Assembly (NCBI GenBank): GCA_003254925.1 | Contig: QANZ01016870.1 | Coordinates: 62,001 to 126,000 of the forward strand | DNA: 64,000 nt | From: Chamaecrista fasciculata | Lineage: Eukaryota; Streptophyta; Magnoliopsida; Fabales; Fabaceae | Reading direction: 5' to 3' | Part shown: positions 45,893-56,792 of the stretch, piece by piece | How the letters are laid out: every line of letters begins with the position of its first letter | How positions within the stretch are numbered: the first letter of the stretch is position 1 | Translations under genes and position numbers: made by a program | Notes under the pieces: generated by a model | Databases searched by the model: none | The model's input: only the letters and a program-made list of their open reading frames with translations | What the model was told of the DNA's origin: nothing

Positions 45893-46284
45893 AGGCTCTT
45901 CAAAAGGAAATGGAGAACTGACTTTGGATTTGGACTCTGAAAAGTGTCACTTTCAAGCTTGATGATGCTCAAGAGTCACTACAGAATGTAGCAGAAGAGG
46001 AAATCTCTCTTATAGTGTAACCTCTTCAATTGGAACTGGAGAATGTGGAAAGAGAGCATTCTGAATTGAAAGAAAAACAATCAAAACTTGAATCCATGGA
46101 TGGGAATTTACATGTCATTGTCAAACTATATAAAAGTAATTGTGAGCTTGAGGCATGCCTTTCAGATGAATCTAAAGTTAGAGGTGAGTCTGAGAAAAAG
46201 CTTAGTGTAGCTTTGGAAGAAGCAGAAGCAAGTGCTCTTGATCATATTAAGGTCTTATCTGAGAAAACTAGTGCTGCACGCTGA
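45893..46284 (+). pseudogene. Fragment of a long coiled-coil protein
   Basis: A broken frame begins with EALQKEMEN and KLDDAQESLQNVAEEE. It then stays open from 46030 with VEREHSELKEKQSKLES and GESEKKLSVALEEAEASA. Heptad-like Leu/Glu/Lys content indicates a coiled coil resembling WEB-family or filament-like plant proteins. The family is not certain. There are stops upstream and no splice-site context on the right, so it is a gene remnant. Confidence 0.45.
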
Positions 46285-46329
46285 TTAACTTCAGAAGTTG
46301 CATCAACTACATTTATTTGTGGAAGCCTA

Positions 46330-46470
46330 AGAAATTGAAGTCTAATTATTTGTTGACCACTCTTTATGTTGGAATGCTAACAATGGCATCCTGGATTGCC
46401 GTCTATTGGGCCTTGCATGACAACTCCAACGCCTTCTCCCTCCTTCCTAATAAGACCCGCTTCAGCAAGT
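46330..46470 (+). pseudogene. Inverted AUX/LAX exon fragment
   Basis: The plus-strand frame WKPKKLKSNYLLTTLYV, then WIAVYWALHDNSNAFSLLP, corresponds to AUX1 MWKPQKFKSIYLLATLYV and AVYWAFGD...HSNAFSLLPR. It directly follows, in protein order, the minus-strand exon 46795-46898. The orientation shows a local inversion. The frame stops at TAA shortly after NKTRFSK. Confidence 0.75.
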
Positions 46471-47471
46471 AATTAAGAAGCTAAGTAACCTTACTAGACA
46501 ATGCATCACAATATTAGGTAGTATTTGGATTTTACTTAGCTTCTTACATGTTGTACAAGGTTTAAAACAACAGCAAGGATCCGTAAATTAGTCTTGGGAA
46601 GCAGGGAGAAGGCTGATTATGTAATGATTCTCTCAACGCCAAATGGTGACAAACAAAAACAAATAATAGGAACATTTGTCAGGGTTCCTCGACGTTGTTG
46701 GAATAATTTCCCTACATCAACATTAATTAATTATTCCACCATTAGTTGTACATATATATCACACAACCAAATCTTTATATATATAACAACTTACACTGCC
46801 ATAGAGTGTCCACCAAATGTGAAAAATGAGAGTCCCGAAAGTATCAAAAAAAACAACGGTGATGTCTTGATTGCAGCAAAATACCCCTTGTTTTCATGCT
46901 ACAAAAAAAAATCAGCTGGCCATAAGAGAATGTAAATTTTAGCCTTAATTATAATTGAAGTGAAAATATGAAATTACCTTGATATGATCAATTGCCGTTA
47001 TCGTCAAGTACATAGCAGTGACAGTGGTGACGACAAGATTTATACATGACCAGCTTTGGAGTCTGGAGCGTGGTAAAGATCGTATAAACGCTGTACCGAA
47101 GCAAATTGCCCCCAATATACAAGTCCATATTCCCTTCTCCATTTGCCAAATATATAGTAGGAGTCACTGTTTAATTAATTAATCACATCAACCACAACAA
47201 CATTAATTATTGTTAGATCATTAGAATATTCATATACATAATATATTTTTTTTCATAGAAACGGTAATCATAGCATAAATGTATATATACCTTGCACATG
47301 CTTCAAGCTGTGTAACACAGGTACACAAGTTCAAAAAGAAATTATGGTACATAGCCACTTGTTTCCAACGTCGTCCAACCAACTCATTTAAGACTTCATA
47401 CCATTGATCAATTTAGTCATAATCAGTAAAACCCGTAATCAGAAGATCTCACACACGTATATATACACACA

Positions 47472-47860
47472 CTAGGGGCTTTGTCCGTGAATGTAAAATT
47501 TGAAATCATTTAAAATTAAAAATTCCAAAATATTATACATAATTTAATTTTTTTATTGTATAAAAAATTATCACAACAATATATTTTATTTCATTTAAAA
47601 ATAACAAAATATCGATAGTGAAATATGATAATTTAATTTTATTGAAATATATTATAATTTAAAAAATATATAAAGTTGTGGGAGAGTTAACTAAATTTCA
47701 TTTTCAATGATGATCCTTATTTTGCTTTGTTAAAATATTTCGTTGTATTCGAAAAAGCCAAAAATGTAGTTTCATCTTAGAGAAATAAAGGAATGGAAAG
47801 ATCATGAGAACCTCGTTGAGGAAAAAAGAAAACATATGGGATGTGATTGATTAATGAGGA
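47472..47860 (-). mobile_element. Helitron-like 3' end in an AUX/LAX pseudogene intron
   Basis: On the minus strand the sequence ends AAAGCCCCTAG followed by T. It shares the AAGCCCCTAG tip with the two copies at 50020 and 50326. The body is AT-rich and its 5' end was not located. I see no convincing hairpin at this tip, so confidence is low. Confidence 0.3.
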
Positions 47861-48190
47861 ATGAACTATGCCTTTTTTATTTACATTTGGAAAGTTGATG
47901 CCTTGGCTTTCCTTAATTTTAAAGTACTCCATATAGAGTACACTGATGATATAGGAGGACGAGGCTGGATAGCACATGTCATATAATGCCGAAGGCTATA
48001 CCCACTTGGGCAAACGAGGACAGCAGCGTAACAACAACTAGCGCTATCTGTTAAATTATTCAAACCCAATTATTCATCATCTATTATTTTTTTTTGAAAC
48101 TAGAGTCTAGAGGTAGAAAAGTTGAGTACCCGATTTGACGCAAATAGCAGCAAAGCCTCCCATAAAGATGTATCATACAACCTGCAGCCG

Positions 48191-49277
48191 TTGAGGAAAA
48201 AAGTATACATGTGATGTGTATATAATATATATTATAAAAGGAACAAGATGAGAGGATATTCCTCTCTTGTTTACTTAAAAGTATAAAAGGAATAAGGGCA
48301 AAGACAACGTTTAGCAAACCCACCAAACCACATATTACAACACACTAAAGATGGTAGGTTGATAGCTTTTTAACTCACAAAATTTAAATCGTCAGTCAAT
48401 CCACCTTATCTATTTGTGGTCAAAGTTGTGTGCTAGCTTTTCTTGACGGCTCTGATTATGTCTATATATCAGTAGCTTTTAATTAAAATAATAATTCAGT
48501 TTGTTAATTATAGTATAATAATGGTAAAAAGGTGAAATGGTGAGTACTAATTAAGTTCTGAGAATTACTGAAAGCAAAGAAAACGAAGAATCCAAATATA
48601 CACCGAGTGGTAAGTAATTACATGTTTAGAAATGGATTAGCGAAGAAGGAATTTGTAAGTGGCACAAACTGAAGCATATATATGAGTATGAGTATATATA
48701 AAAGAAACTGCAGGGACTAGAAATGAACTTTGACAGGGACTGAAACAGAATTTATAGCAGGGACTGAAAGATAAACTTGCTTAAATAAATTGAAAACAGT
48801 GAACTAATGTACTCAAACACGTTTGAACCAAGGACCAAATGCTTGGTAAACTTAGAGCAGAAATCAACTCATATAAACCAAGAAAAGAAATAACAATTAA
48901 CCACCAAATCACATATTACAACACACAAATTACCATGAACCAGAAAAACAAAGACTTGAAATTTTAATGTCAAGCTCCCAAGCAAAACAAAGATTGACAA
49001 GCAATACATGTATCTAGCATGAAAGACATGACAGCAAACATTGAGAAAGCCAAGCATGAGAAATAAGCCAAAAAAGAGAACATCAAGGAGGACTTTCATC
49101 CCCAAAAATCAACTCTTCAGTAAAACAGAGTCAACAATAGGATATTTAATTTATTAAGGAGCATAGTCCATACGACCTAACCTAGCGTTAGCAACAACTA
49201 CATTAAACATGGAGTGTATTAGACTAATTAAGGGAAAGTGCCCCAAAAAACATAACCAAATCACTTACCTAATTTAA
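48191..49277. other. AT-rich stretch before the gap
   Basis: No supported gene. A short repeated phrase 'caaatcacatattacaacacac' (also near 48327 as 'accacatattacaacacac') suggests a small internal duplication. The sequence ends at the assembly gap. Confidence 0.45.
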
Positions 49278-49680
49278 NNNNNNNNNNNNNNNNNNNNNNN
49301 NNNNNNNNNNNNNNNNNNNNNNNNNNNNNNNNNNNNNNNNNNNNNNNNNNNNNNNNNNNNNNNNNNNNNNNNNNNNNNNNNNNNNNNNNNNNNNNNNNNN
49401 NNNNNNNNNNNNNNNNNNNNNNNNNNNNNNNNNNNNNNNNNNNNNNNNNNNNNNNNNNNNNNNNNNNNNNNNNNNNNNNNNNNNNNNNNNNNNNNNNNNN
49501 NNNNNNNNNNNNNNNNNNNNNNNNNNNNNNNNNNNNNNNNNNNNNNNNNNNNNNNNNNNNNNNNNNNNNNNNNNNNNNNNNNNNNNNNNNNNNNNNNNNN
49601 NNNNNNNNNNNNNNNNNNNNNNNNNNNNNNNNNNNNNNNNNNNNNNNNNNNNNNNNNNNNNNNNNNNNNNNNNNNNNNNN
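49278..49680. other. Assembly gap (403 N)
   Basis: This is a run of N. It abuts the tandem Helitron-like copies, so a collapsed or unresolved repeat is a likely cause. Confidence 0.98.
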
Positions 49681-50326
49681 TGAATTAAAAAATTAAAAAA
49701 GAAAAAAAAATCACCACTCTCTCTCCCCACTCACTCCCCCCACTTCTTTAAAAAAATAAATCAATTAAAAAAATGCAAAAATTAAAAATTAAAAAATGCC
49801 ACCACTCTCTCTCCACTCACTCTCCCATATGAGGTAATTTCAAATTGGTCCTAAATATTTTATTTATTTTAGATGAGTCTTACATATTTGCATAATTTCT
49901 CAAATTGGTCCCAAACTTACTCTTTTATCAATATAAAAATTTAATATAATCTTCAACTTTAAATCAATTCAAACGTTACATGCATATTGGCGTGCCCGTT
50001 AGGACACGCCAAGCCCCTAGTAATATTATATGGCTAAATCTCTTTATGGTTGGTCAAAAATAGTGAATTAAAAAATTAAAAAAGAAAAAAAAAATCACCA
50101 CTCTCTCTCCCCACTCACTCTTCCCATTTCTTTAAAAAAATAAATGAATTAGAAAAATACAAAAAACAATTAAAAATTTAAAAATGCCACTACTCTTTCC
50201 CCCTACTCACTCTCCCATATGAAATAATTTCAAATTGGTCTCAAACTTACTCTTTTATGAATATAAAAATCAATTCAAACGTTACATGCATATTGACATG
50301 CCCGTTAGGGCGCGTCAAGCCCCTAG
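49681..50326 (+). mobile_element. Two tandem Helitron-like 3' ends
   Basis: Copy 1 (49681-50020) and copy 2 (50064-50326) share the AT-rich body with 'ccactctctctccccactcac' (copy 2 with small deletions). Each ends in a hairpin plus CTAG followed by T. Copy 1 has stem TGGCGTG/CACGCCA (49988-50011). Copy 2 has TTGAC..GCCC/GGGC..GTCAA (50293-50317). A subterminal hairpin, CTRR and a T flank are Helitron 3' hallmarks. The 5' TC ends are not seen because of the gap. No RepHel is visible. Confidence 0.5.
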
Positions 50327-50679
50327 TGTGTGTATATATATATTACTTTTAAGAGGACGAACTTGTAGCTTGAGATGTCATGAGTTAACCTGCATGGAGC
50401 TATTGAACAAATTATATATTGCGGTCAAATTGTGTTTGCTTGCAGTTTAAGTAATTTATATTTTTATTTCCCATATCATTTATGTCAAAACTCAAAATTG
50501 AAGGATTAAAAAAGATCTTAATGGTTTGAACTTTGAAGCTAAACAATTAACAAAAAATTGGAGTCATTGAATTGCCAGTTTTACTCTTACTTTAATTATT
50601 ATAAATGAGATAAATTAGCATTTGATAAAAATTGGAGTAATTGAATTGCGGTCATTTTTTTTTTTTTCAAATTTCTACC

Positions 50680-51520
50680 TCAAATTCACTTTTCATCCTG
50701 ATTTAACTTTATTTTTTGACGATTTTATAACTCAAAATTCTTAGCATTCGAACTTGAAACGCGAGATATATGATTAACTTTGAAACAAGCGCTCCACTTT
50801 TCATACTCAATTTGATCTTGTTTGCTAATAACTCTAATTAAATAGAGAAGTACTCTTCAAAGCAACTCTAAGCTCGTCGTATTCAAATTTGAAATAAGAA
50901 AAATATGATCATATTCAATAATTTGAGACCAGAGTAAACCACTATAAAATTACATAGAACCAACTTGAACAATCTGAAATACAAATAAAAGTGAACTTTA
51001 AGATAAAGATATAATAAGACTAATTTAAGCATTCAACTGATTTAAAATCAATAAATTATTTTTCAAAAAAAATATTTTTCAATTTAAACTTGAACAAAAT
51101 TTAGATATTATTTTTTATCAATTTTTGCAATTTAAGAATTTGTTTATACAAAAAAAATTAAAAAGAAAATTTATTCCCAAGTTATGAAAAAGCTTGGCTT
51201 TCAGCAATAGCAGCTTCCTCATAAACATCGATCCAAAAAAAAAAAGCTTCCTCATAAACATACTTAGATATGACGGCGATATTTCAAAAGGGGCCTCACT
51301 TTTCTAAATAAAGTTTACAACTTTACATTAATTTTAAAGGTTTCATTACCACATTTCCAACTCCTAAACCACTCCCAAATAACCCTTTGAAGGGTTCACA
51401 TGACAACATTCCCTTTTTCAAGTAAACAAAAAATAAAATAAATTTTTCAAGCCAATTCTTACAAGCAAAATAAAAAGTAAACAAAAAATAAAATAAAATT
51501 TTCAAGTTCAAACCAAATAC
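50680..51520. repeat. Local duplication, copy 2
   Basis: This is collinear with 43830-44074 plus 45391-45890 but lacks the 1.3-kb transposon. Identity is moderate in the AT-rich part and higher at 51170-51420. A small extra duplication of 'agcttcctcataaacat' is seen at 51211-51260. Confidence 0.65.
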
Positions 51521-51889
51521 TTACGTAGAAGATCACACACCTTTATCATTGAAAATTTGTAGTTAACGTGAGAATGAATGCATCAAACAACCTGAATTCT
51601 TCCAAAACCAAAGATGCTGAAAGAGAAGTGGCTCATAGCAAACATGATCAATCAATTCAACACTTGGCCGAAAGATTGAAACTTGTTCATACTCACACAG
51701 AGAAAGTAGGAGCACTAGTTGACTTGGAGTCACCAACTTAATGATCACTTTCATTCAAACCACATAATCCGAGAATGGGGTTACTAGCTTCTACGTCACT
51801 TTCCACTCTTTTCAATTCTATCTTCTTTATATATTCTACCTCCAAAATTAATCTTCTACTGCATTACGCAATAATACCCATTATTTCAA

Positions 51890-52615
51890 TTATATCCTCT
51901 CTTTAATTCTCTCTCTGTTTCCTCTGCTCACTCACCTAAGCTTCCCTTTCTGATTGAGGTAACTTTATTGTCTTATTATTCTTTGTGATAATGGTGTTGT
52001 GCTGGTGCCTTCAACCTGTTTGTGTTTTTGTTTCACAGACTGAAATGCTGTGATGATAGATGAAGATTTTTTATATTCTTCCCCATTTTGATTTTAGTGT
52101 TGACCTGATGAATTTGCATTGAATATTGGTATGAGATGATGAGAAAAAATATTGTGCAAAATCATTCCACATCTTGCTTCCATATTCTTCCTGTGCTGGT
52201 TTCTAAGAAATATATTGTTATACTGAATTCAAAATGGAGTGTGAGGAAGCCAAAAACCCAAAAGAAAAAAGAGGAAAAGGGAAAAAAAAATTAAATGAAA
52301 TGAAGGCAATCCTGTTTCTGTTATTTTTTGATTCTCACCATATTTTTATTGAAGTTAATTCTGTTTAAATACTGATGAATATTTATAAATGTGTGCACCT
52401 CTCCCAACTCTAATTCGAATACGGGTTCATCACGTTGTGGGAGACTAACCCTTTGAACCAGATTCAACCCTTCTTGGTTTCTGTTTCTGTTATTTGTAAT
52501 ATGACATCAGAGAACTGCATGAGTCTGCAAATTTTCAAGATTTTGAAATTATGTAGACTTGCTGTTTGATTTTCATCATTTTTGTTTTTTGTGAATTTGA
52601 TATGCAGTTCAGGCC
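51890..52615 (+). other. Predicted Nudix gene 5' UTR with intron
   Basis: A CT-rich leader at about 51890-51958 is followed by a GTAACT donor at 51959. A TGCAG acceptor ends at 52607, eight bases before the ATG at 52616. Introns just upstream of the ATG are common in plant housekeeping genes. This is inferred from splice signals only. Confidence 0.5.
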
Positions 52616-55600
52616 ATGTCAGATTCACCAAGTCTAGCTCATCCAGAAGGAGAAGCAGGGTTAGAGGAAAATGGATTTGAATGTGTTGAAAATGAAACTC
52701 TTCCAGCCATCAATGATGCTCATGGAGGAGTCATTGTAGAGATGAAGAAGCCTATGGATCCTCAAGTTTTTGTTACTTTGCTTAGAGCTTCACTTCTGCA
52801 ATGGAAGCAACAGGTTATCATTCTTACCTAATTAGCATATATGTGGAATATTTTAAAAAGCTAAAGATATTGGAATGACATGGTGTGTTAAATAAAATAT
52901 TTTAAAAAATATATCTACTTTTTTTTTTAAAGAAAAAAGGTTACTTTTAGCTTTTTATAATTCCTCATATATACTTCCATCATTTGTCTCTCAAAAGGGA
53001 TTCTCCTTTTTCTCCTTTTTTTTCATTCTTTTTTATTGCTTTTTTCTCCTTGGAAAGTCTTTTTTATGCTGCTTGCAAATTATGGATGTCTTGAGAAGAC
53101 ACACATATTCTGAGACAGTAGGAAATTAAGTTTATAGAAAATCTGCTTTTTACTCCTTAAATTTGTCATAGAATTATGATTTAATCCCTAAATGTTAGAA
53201 ATGTACGTTTTAGTCCTTGATTGTAAAAAATAGTTGATGTTATCCCTAAGGACTAAATCCTATTTTAAGGACAAATTCAGAGACTAGAAAAATATAGTTT
53301 CTCTTAAGGATTAATTCTTAGAAACGAATTCTCTGACTTGAGGGAGGCATGAAGTACTGATGAAATTCCTGTTTTTGAGGCTTTCTTCTTTGCGTTTTGA
53401 TAAATTTTCAAAACAAAGTTTACATTTCAGAATTCAGTGAACTTTATCCGCACTTTGACCCTTCTCACAGATTTGTGCTCATATATTTTAGCATTTCCAT
53501 ATTTATAGTTAGAATTCATTCATTTATCAGTACTAATTAATGCAGGGCAAAGAGGGTGTGTGGATCAAATTACCTATTGAGCTTGTCAATCTGGTTGAAA
53601 TTACAGTTAAGGTACTAATTACCACATTTTTTGTCAGTGTTTTGTCAACTTTGAACAAGAAAAAAAGGTAAGTAGCCACCTTTAAGATTTTTGTGTTATC
53701 CTATTCTTGAACCCAAATGGGAATGTGTGTACCTCTTATATGATAGAAACTGCAGTTTAATTTGACTTTAATTTTGGCCTGTAACATGAGTCAATGTTGA
53801 TCATCACAAGATAGTTTTCTAAAATGCCTCATATTTTAAAGTGTGATTATGCTTTCATGATACTTGTGTGCCTATAGGATGCTTTCATATTTGACACACT
53901 TTATTTTTTAGAATAATGAATGCATGTTATGATTATGAAAAAAATGGGTCTAAGATTATGAATAAAATTTTCCTACTGTTTTTTTTTTTAAAAAAATATT
54001 ATTCTACCTTTGCAAACATTTATATAAAAATTTAAAAAATAATGAAACTAAATATTCTAAATATAAAATTGTATTAGTATGAGATGATTATAAACAACTA
54101 TATATATCTACCAAGAAAAAGAGAAATTAAACACAATGCAATGTTGGTGGGCAGGAGGGTTTTTGGTTTCACCATGCAGAGCCAAACTATGTGATGCTTG
54201 TTCACTGGATTCCCAAAACTGGAAGCACTATTCCTCCCAATGCTTCACACCGTGTAGGGGTTGGTGCTGTTGTCTTGAACTACAAGAATGAGGTAATTTC
54301 TTGAGTAAACTACCAATTTGATTCTTAAACATTTACCAAGTTGACAACTCGGTCCCTGAAAAATTAAAATATACTGTTTAGTCCTTAAAGAACCAAATGG
54401 TGTACTTATTAATCCTTGAAAGAAGCAAACAATATACTCTTTAGTTTATAAAAATGATTAAAATATATATCGTTTGGTTCTTTTAGAGACCAAACTATGT
54501 ATTTTAATATTTCAACTCAGTAATCTTTTAAGATGTTTGGCTTAATTTGAGTAAAGTTCAGCTATGGGTAAATGGCTTAATTTGAGTAAATTTCTAATTT
54601 AGGTCTCTCTCTCTGGCCTCTGCTTTGTGCTTTCATTGGCTTAATTTTCAAAATGTCTAAAACCATTAATATTAGAGGAGAAACCATGTTTTTTGGTCTC
54701 TGAATTTTTCCTAAAACTACAATTTAGTCCTCAATTTTGGAAACATACTTTTTGGTCCCTAATTCTTTTTACAAATGCCAACTATTTAATTCTTAAAACA
54801 TGATCGGAGAGGATTAAATAGTTTATGTTTATAAAAGAAATAGAGACCAAAAAGTGTATTTCTAATATATAGACATAGTGACTAAATAATCTTGGGACAA
54901 ACTTAAGGATTAAAAATTAGATTTTCTCTTAATAAAAATTGAAGGTGATGTAATTCTTCAACACACAAGTGCTTTGTCTTTTTAGTCACTTTTTTCAACA
55001 CATGCCTAATGAACTAGCTTGCAAATAGTCATTCTGGGCATGAAGCTCTGAAATTTTGTTTTCCTTTTGTCTGTTTCTTCATTTTCTTTGGCCTGTGGAG
55101 CTGTAGGTGCTTGTAGTTCAGGAAAAGAGAGGCAGATATCATGGTATAGGGGTGTGGAAAATACCTACTGGAGCAGTGGATGCGGTATTAATTTACGTTT
55201 GACGACAACTATATTTCAGTCCTTGATAGATAGAGTGACTATCAATTTAGTCTTCCAAAAATCATTACCATCGTTTGAGTCCCTCACAGATAAAACTCTT
55301 TTCAATGCTACATTTATACCCAAATTCCATTCAATAATGAGTAAATTGACATATACTATGTATGTAAAAAAATCTTATGTTAATATTATCTTAATTGAAC
55401 TATCAAATTATAGATCAAATTTGGGTATGAGGGTGACATTATTGCAAGGAATGTTATCTTTGAAGGACTAATTTGACGGCAATGATCTTTGAAGGATTAA
55501 ACTGCAAGTCACTTTATCTGTCAAGAACTAAATTATGGTTTTTTCTCGTTTACATTTTCCCAAAGAATATCTGGAGATCTTCAAAACTATACCTCCAATT

Positions 55601-56792
55601 TGTTCTTGGAATCTTGAGCAATGGTTTGTGTCTGCAGGGTGAGGATATTTTCACAGCAGCTGTCAGAGAAGTTAAAGAAGAGACAGGAGTATGTGCTTTT
55701 AAGTATGATACGTTATATTTCTTCTATTGCAGGATGCTTCAATCATAATATGTTACCACATCTCTTTATATTGTAGTGATACTTCACTTTTGCCTATCTT
55801 TTTCTTCTTCAGATTGATGCAGAGTTCTTGGAAGTACTTGCATTCAGGTATGGATTTGGATTGGAAATTTGCATATGTTCTACATATATATTCTCTGAGC
55901 TGAAACTCTAGTTTTCTTAGCTCTGATTAGAATAAATAAAACAGGAGCTAATCAAGTGTTATATATATATGTTTGTAACATTGTTTCAAGTTGTTTTAAA
56001 TATCTTTGATTTGCAGACAATCACACAAATCATTCTTTGGGAAATCAGACCTATCTTTTCTGTGCATGCTGCGTCCTCTTTCTTTTGACATCAAAAAGCA
56101 AGACCTCGAAATTGAAGCAGCTCAGGTACTTTTGTTTCACACTCACATTTTCATGTTTCATTGGTTTTCAAGTTGCCATTATAGAAAAATTAACGGGTTA
56201 TTTAATGTAGTAAAGCAAAAAGTATTTAGAGAAGAAATAAGTCATGACGCGACAGTTGACTAATAAAATCACCCATATGGAACTAAAACAAACTAAAAGA
56301 AAAAAAAAACTACATATAAAATGTCATAAGATGACTTATTGAACACAACATATATAATTATATACTTTGTATGGAACAATTGGAATCGTTAATATGATAC
56401 TGGTCAGAGGATTCACTTTTGTTCACAGCTTTGTCAGAATGATCTGGTGGTGCCAAGTTTCTACTATATTTATTCAGTCATTGAAATATGATAAATATAT
56501 CAATTTAGTCCTTAAAAAATAAAATTGTAAGATTTAGTTCTTGAAAGGTGGAATTACAATCTATTCAACCCTTTCTTTAAGTCCAATTGTGTTGAATGCA
56601 TGTGTGATGATGAAGTGGATGGCATTGGAGGAATTTGTTGAACAACCCTTTATGAAAGAGCACGAGCCCTATAAATACATGAAGGAGTTATGCATGGCAA
56701 AAATACAGAGGAACTACGTTGGATTCTCTGTGAGACCAATTGGATCATTCTTCAACGAGCCTTCCAGTTTTCTATATTTAAAATCACCATGA
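52616..56792 (+). CDS. Nudix hydrolase, NUDT2/6/7/10 group (ADP-ribose/NADH pyrophosphatase)
   Basis: Members cleave ADP-ribose and/or NADH to AMP-containing products in the cytosol. Arabidopsis NUDT7 and NUDT6 tune NAD-linked redox state and immunity. Exons: 52616-52813, 53546-53611, 54155-54292, 55107-55184, 55638-55688, 55813-55847, 56017-56125 and 56616-56792. They total 852 nt or 283 residues, the usual length. An N-terminal pre-Nudix domain (about 30-125; EGFWFHHAEPNYVMLVHWIP) precedes the Nudix box, where G156-x5-E162-x7-R170-E171-x2-E174-E175-x-G177 is complete and is assembled across three exons. RQSHKSFFGKSDLSFLCMLR and the C-terminal GFSVRPIGS follow. The last acceptor (GATGAAG at 56615) is weak, having little pyrimidine before it. 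Which NUDT number applies cannot be decided from sequence reading. Confidence 0.93.
53150..53290. repeat. Fold-back repeat in Nudix intron 1
   Basis: 'ctccttaaatttgtc' and 'aaggacaaattcagagactag' lie in inverse arrangement around 53225, with 'tttagtcc' motifs. It is a decayed MITE within the intron 52814-53545. Confidence 0.4.
54305..54930. repeat. Two fold-back repeats in Nudix intron 3
   Basis: 54305-54540 and 54665-54930 each begin with 'tttggtc/tttagtcc' type blocks and end with their inverse ('agaccaaa', 'ggattaaa'). Both lie in the intron 54293-55106. They resemble 2960-3195. No coding capacity. Confidence 0.45.
55195..55535. repeat. Fold-back repeat in Nudix intron 4
   Basis: The left arm ('cagtccttgatagatagagtgac') and the right arm ('gtcactttatctgtcaagaac') are inverted relative to each other around about 55365. 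It fills most of the intron 55185-55637. The 134-residue ORF across it is a shadow that reads from the exon into the repeat. Confidence 0.5.

Larger units (their letters stand above)
46310..48190 (-). pseudogene. AUX/LAX auxin influx carrier-like pseudogene, split across strands
   Basis: Minus-strand exon-like blocks, in AUX1 order, are: about 48130-48190 (AAGCMIHLYGRLCCYL), about 47887-47953 (YIISVLYMEYFKIKESQGIN), 47291 to about 47430 (DQWYEVLNELVGRRWKQV to TQLEACA), 46978 to about 47150 (EKGIWTCILGAICFG to TAMYLTITAIDHIK) and 46795-46898 (GYFAAIKTSPLFF to FFTFGGHSMAV). Donors GTAAGT, GTATAT and GTAATT are preserved after three of these blocks. The next expected segment (LWKPKKLKSNYLLTTLYVGM to SNAFSLLPNKTRF) lies on the plus strand at about 46330-46470 and ends in TAA. 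AUX1 equivalents are GGHAVTVEIM, MWKPQKFKS and HSNAFSLLP. The N and C termini, and the SNIYYIND region before the EKGIW block, are missing. The family carries auxin into cells, but this copy cannot make a whole carrier. Confidence 0.7.

Noticed and set aside
29144-56792. A co-transcribed NAD-metabolism gene cluster
   Set aside because: The genes are on opposite strands and 13 kb apart across repeats, and each has its own leader. Proximity alone is weak.
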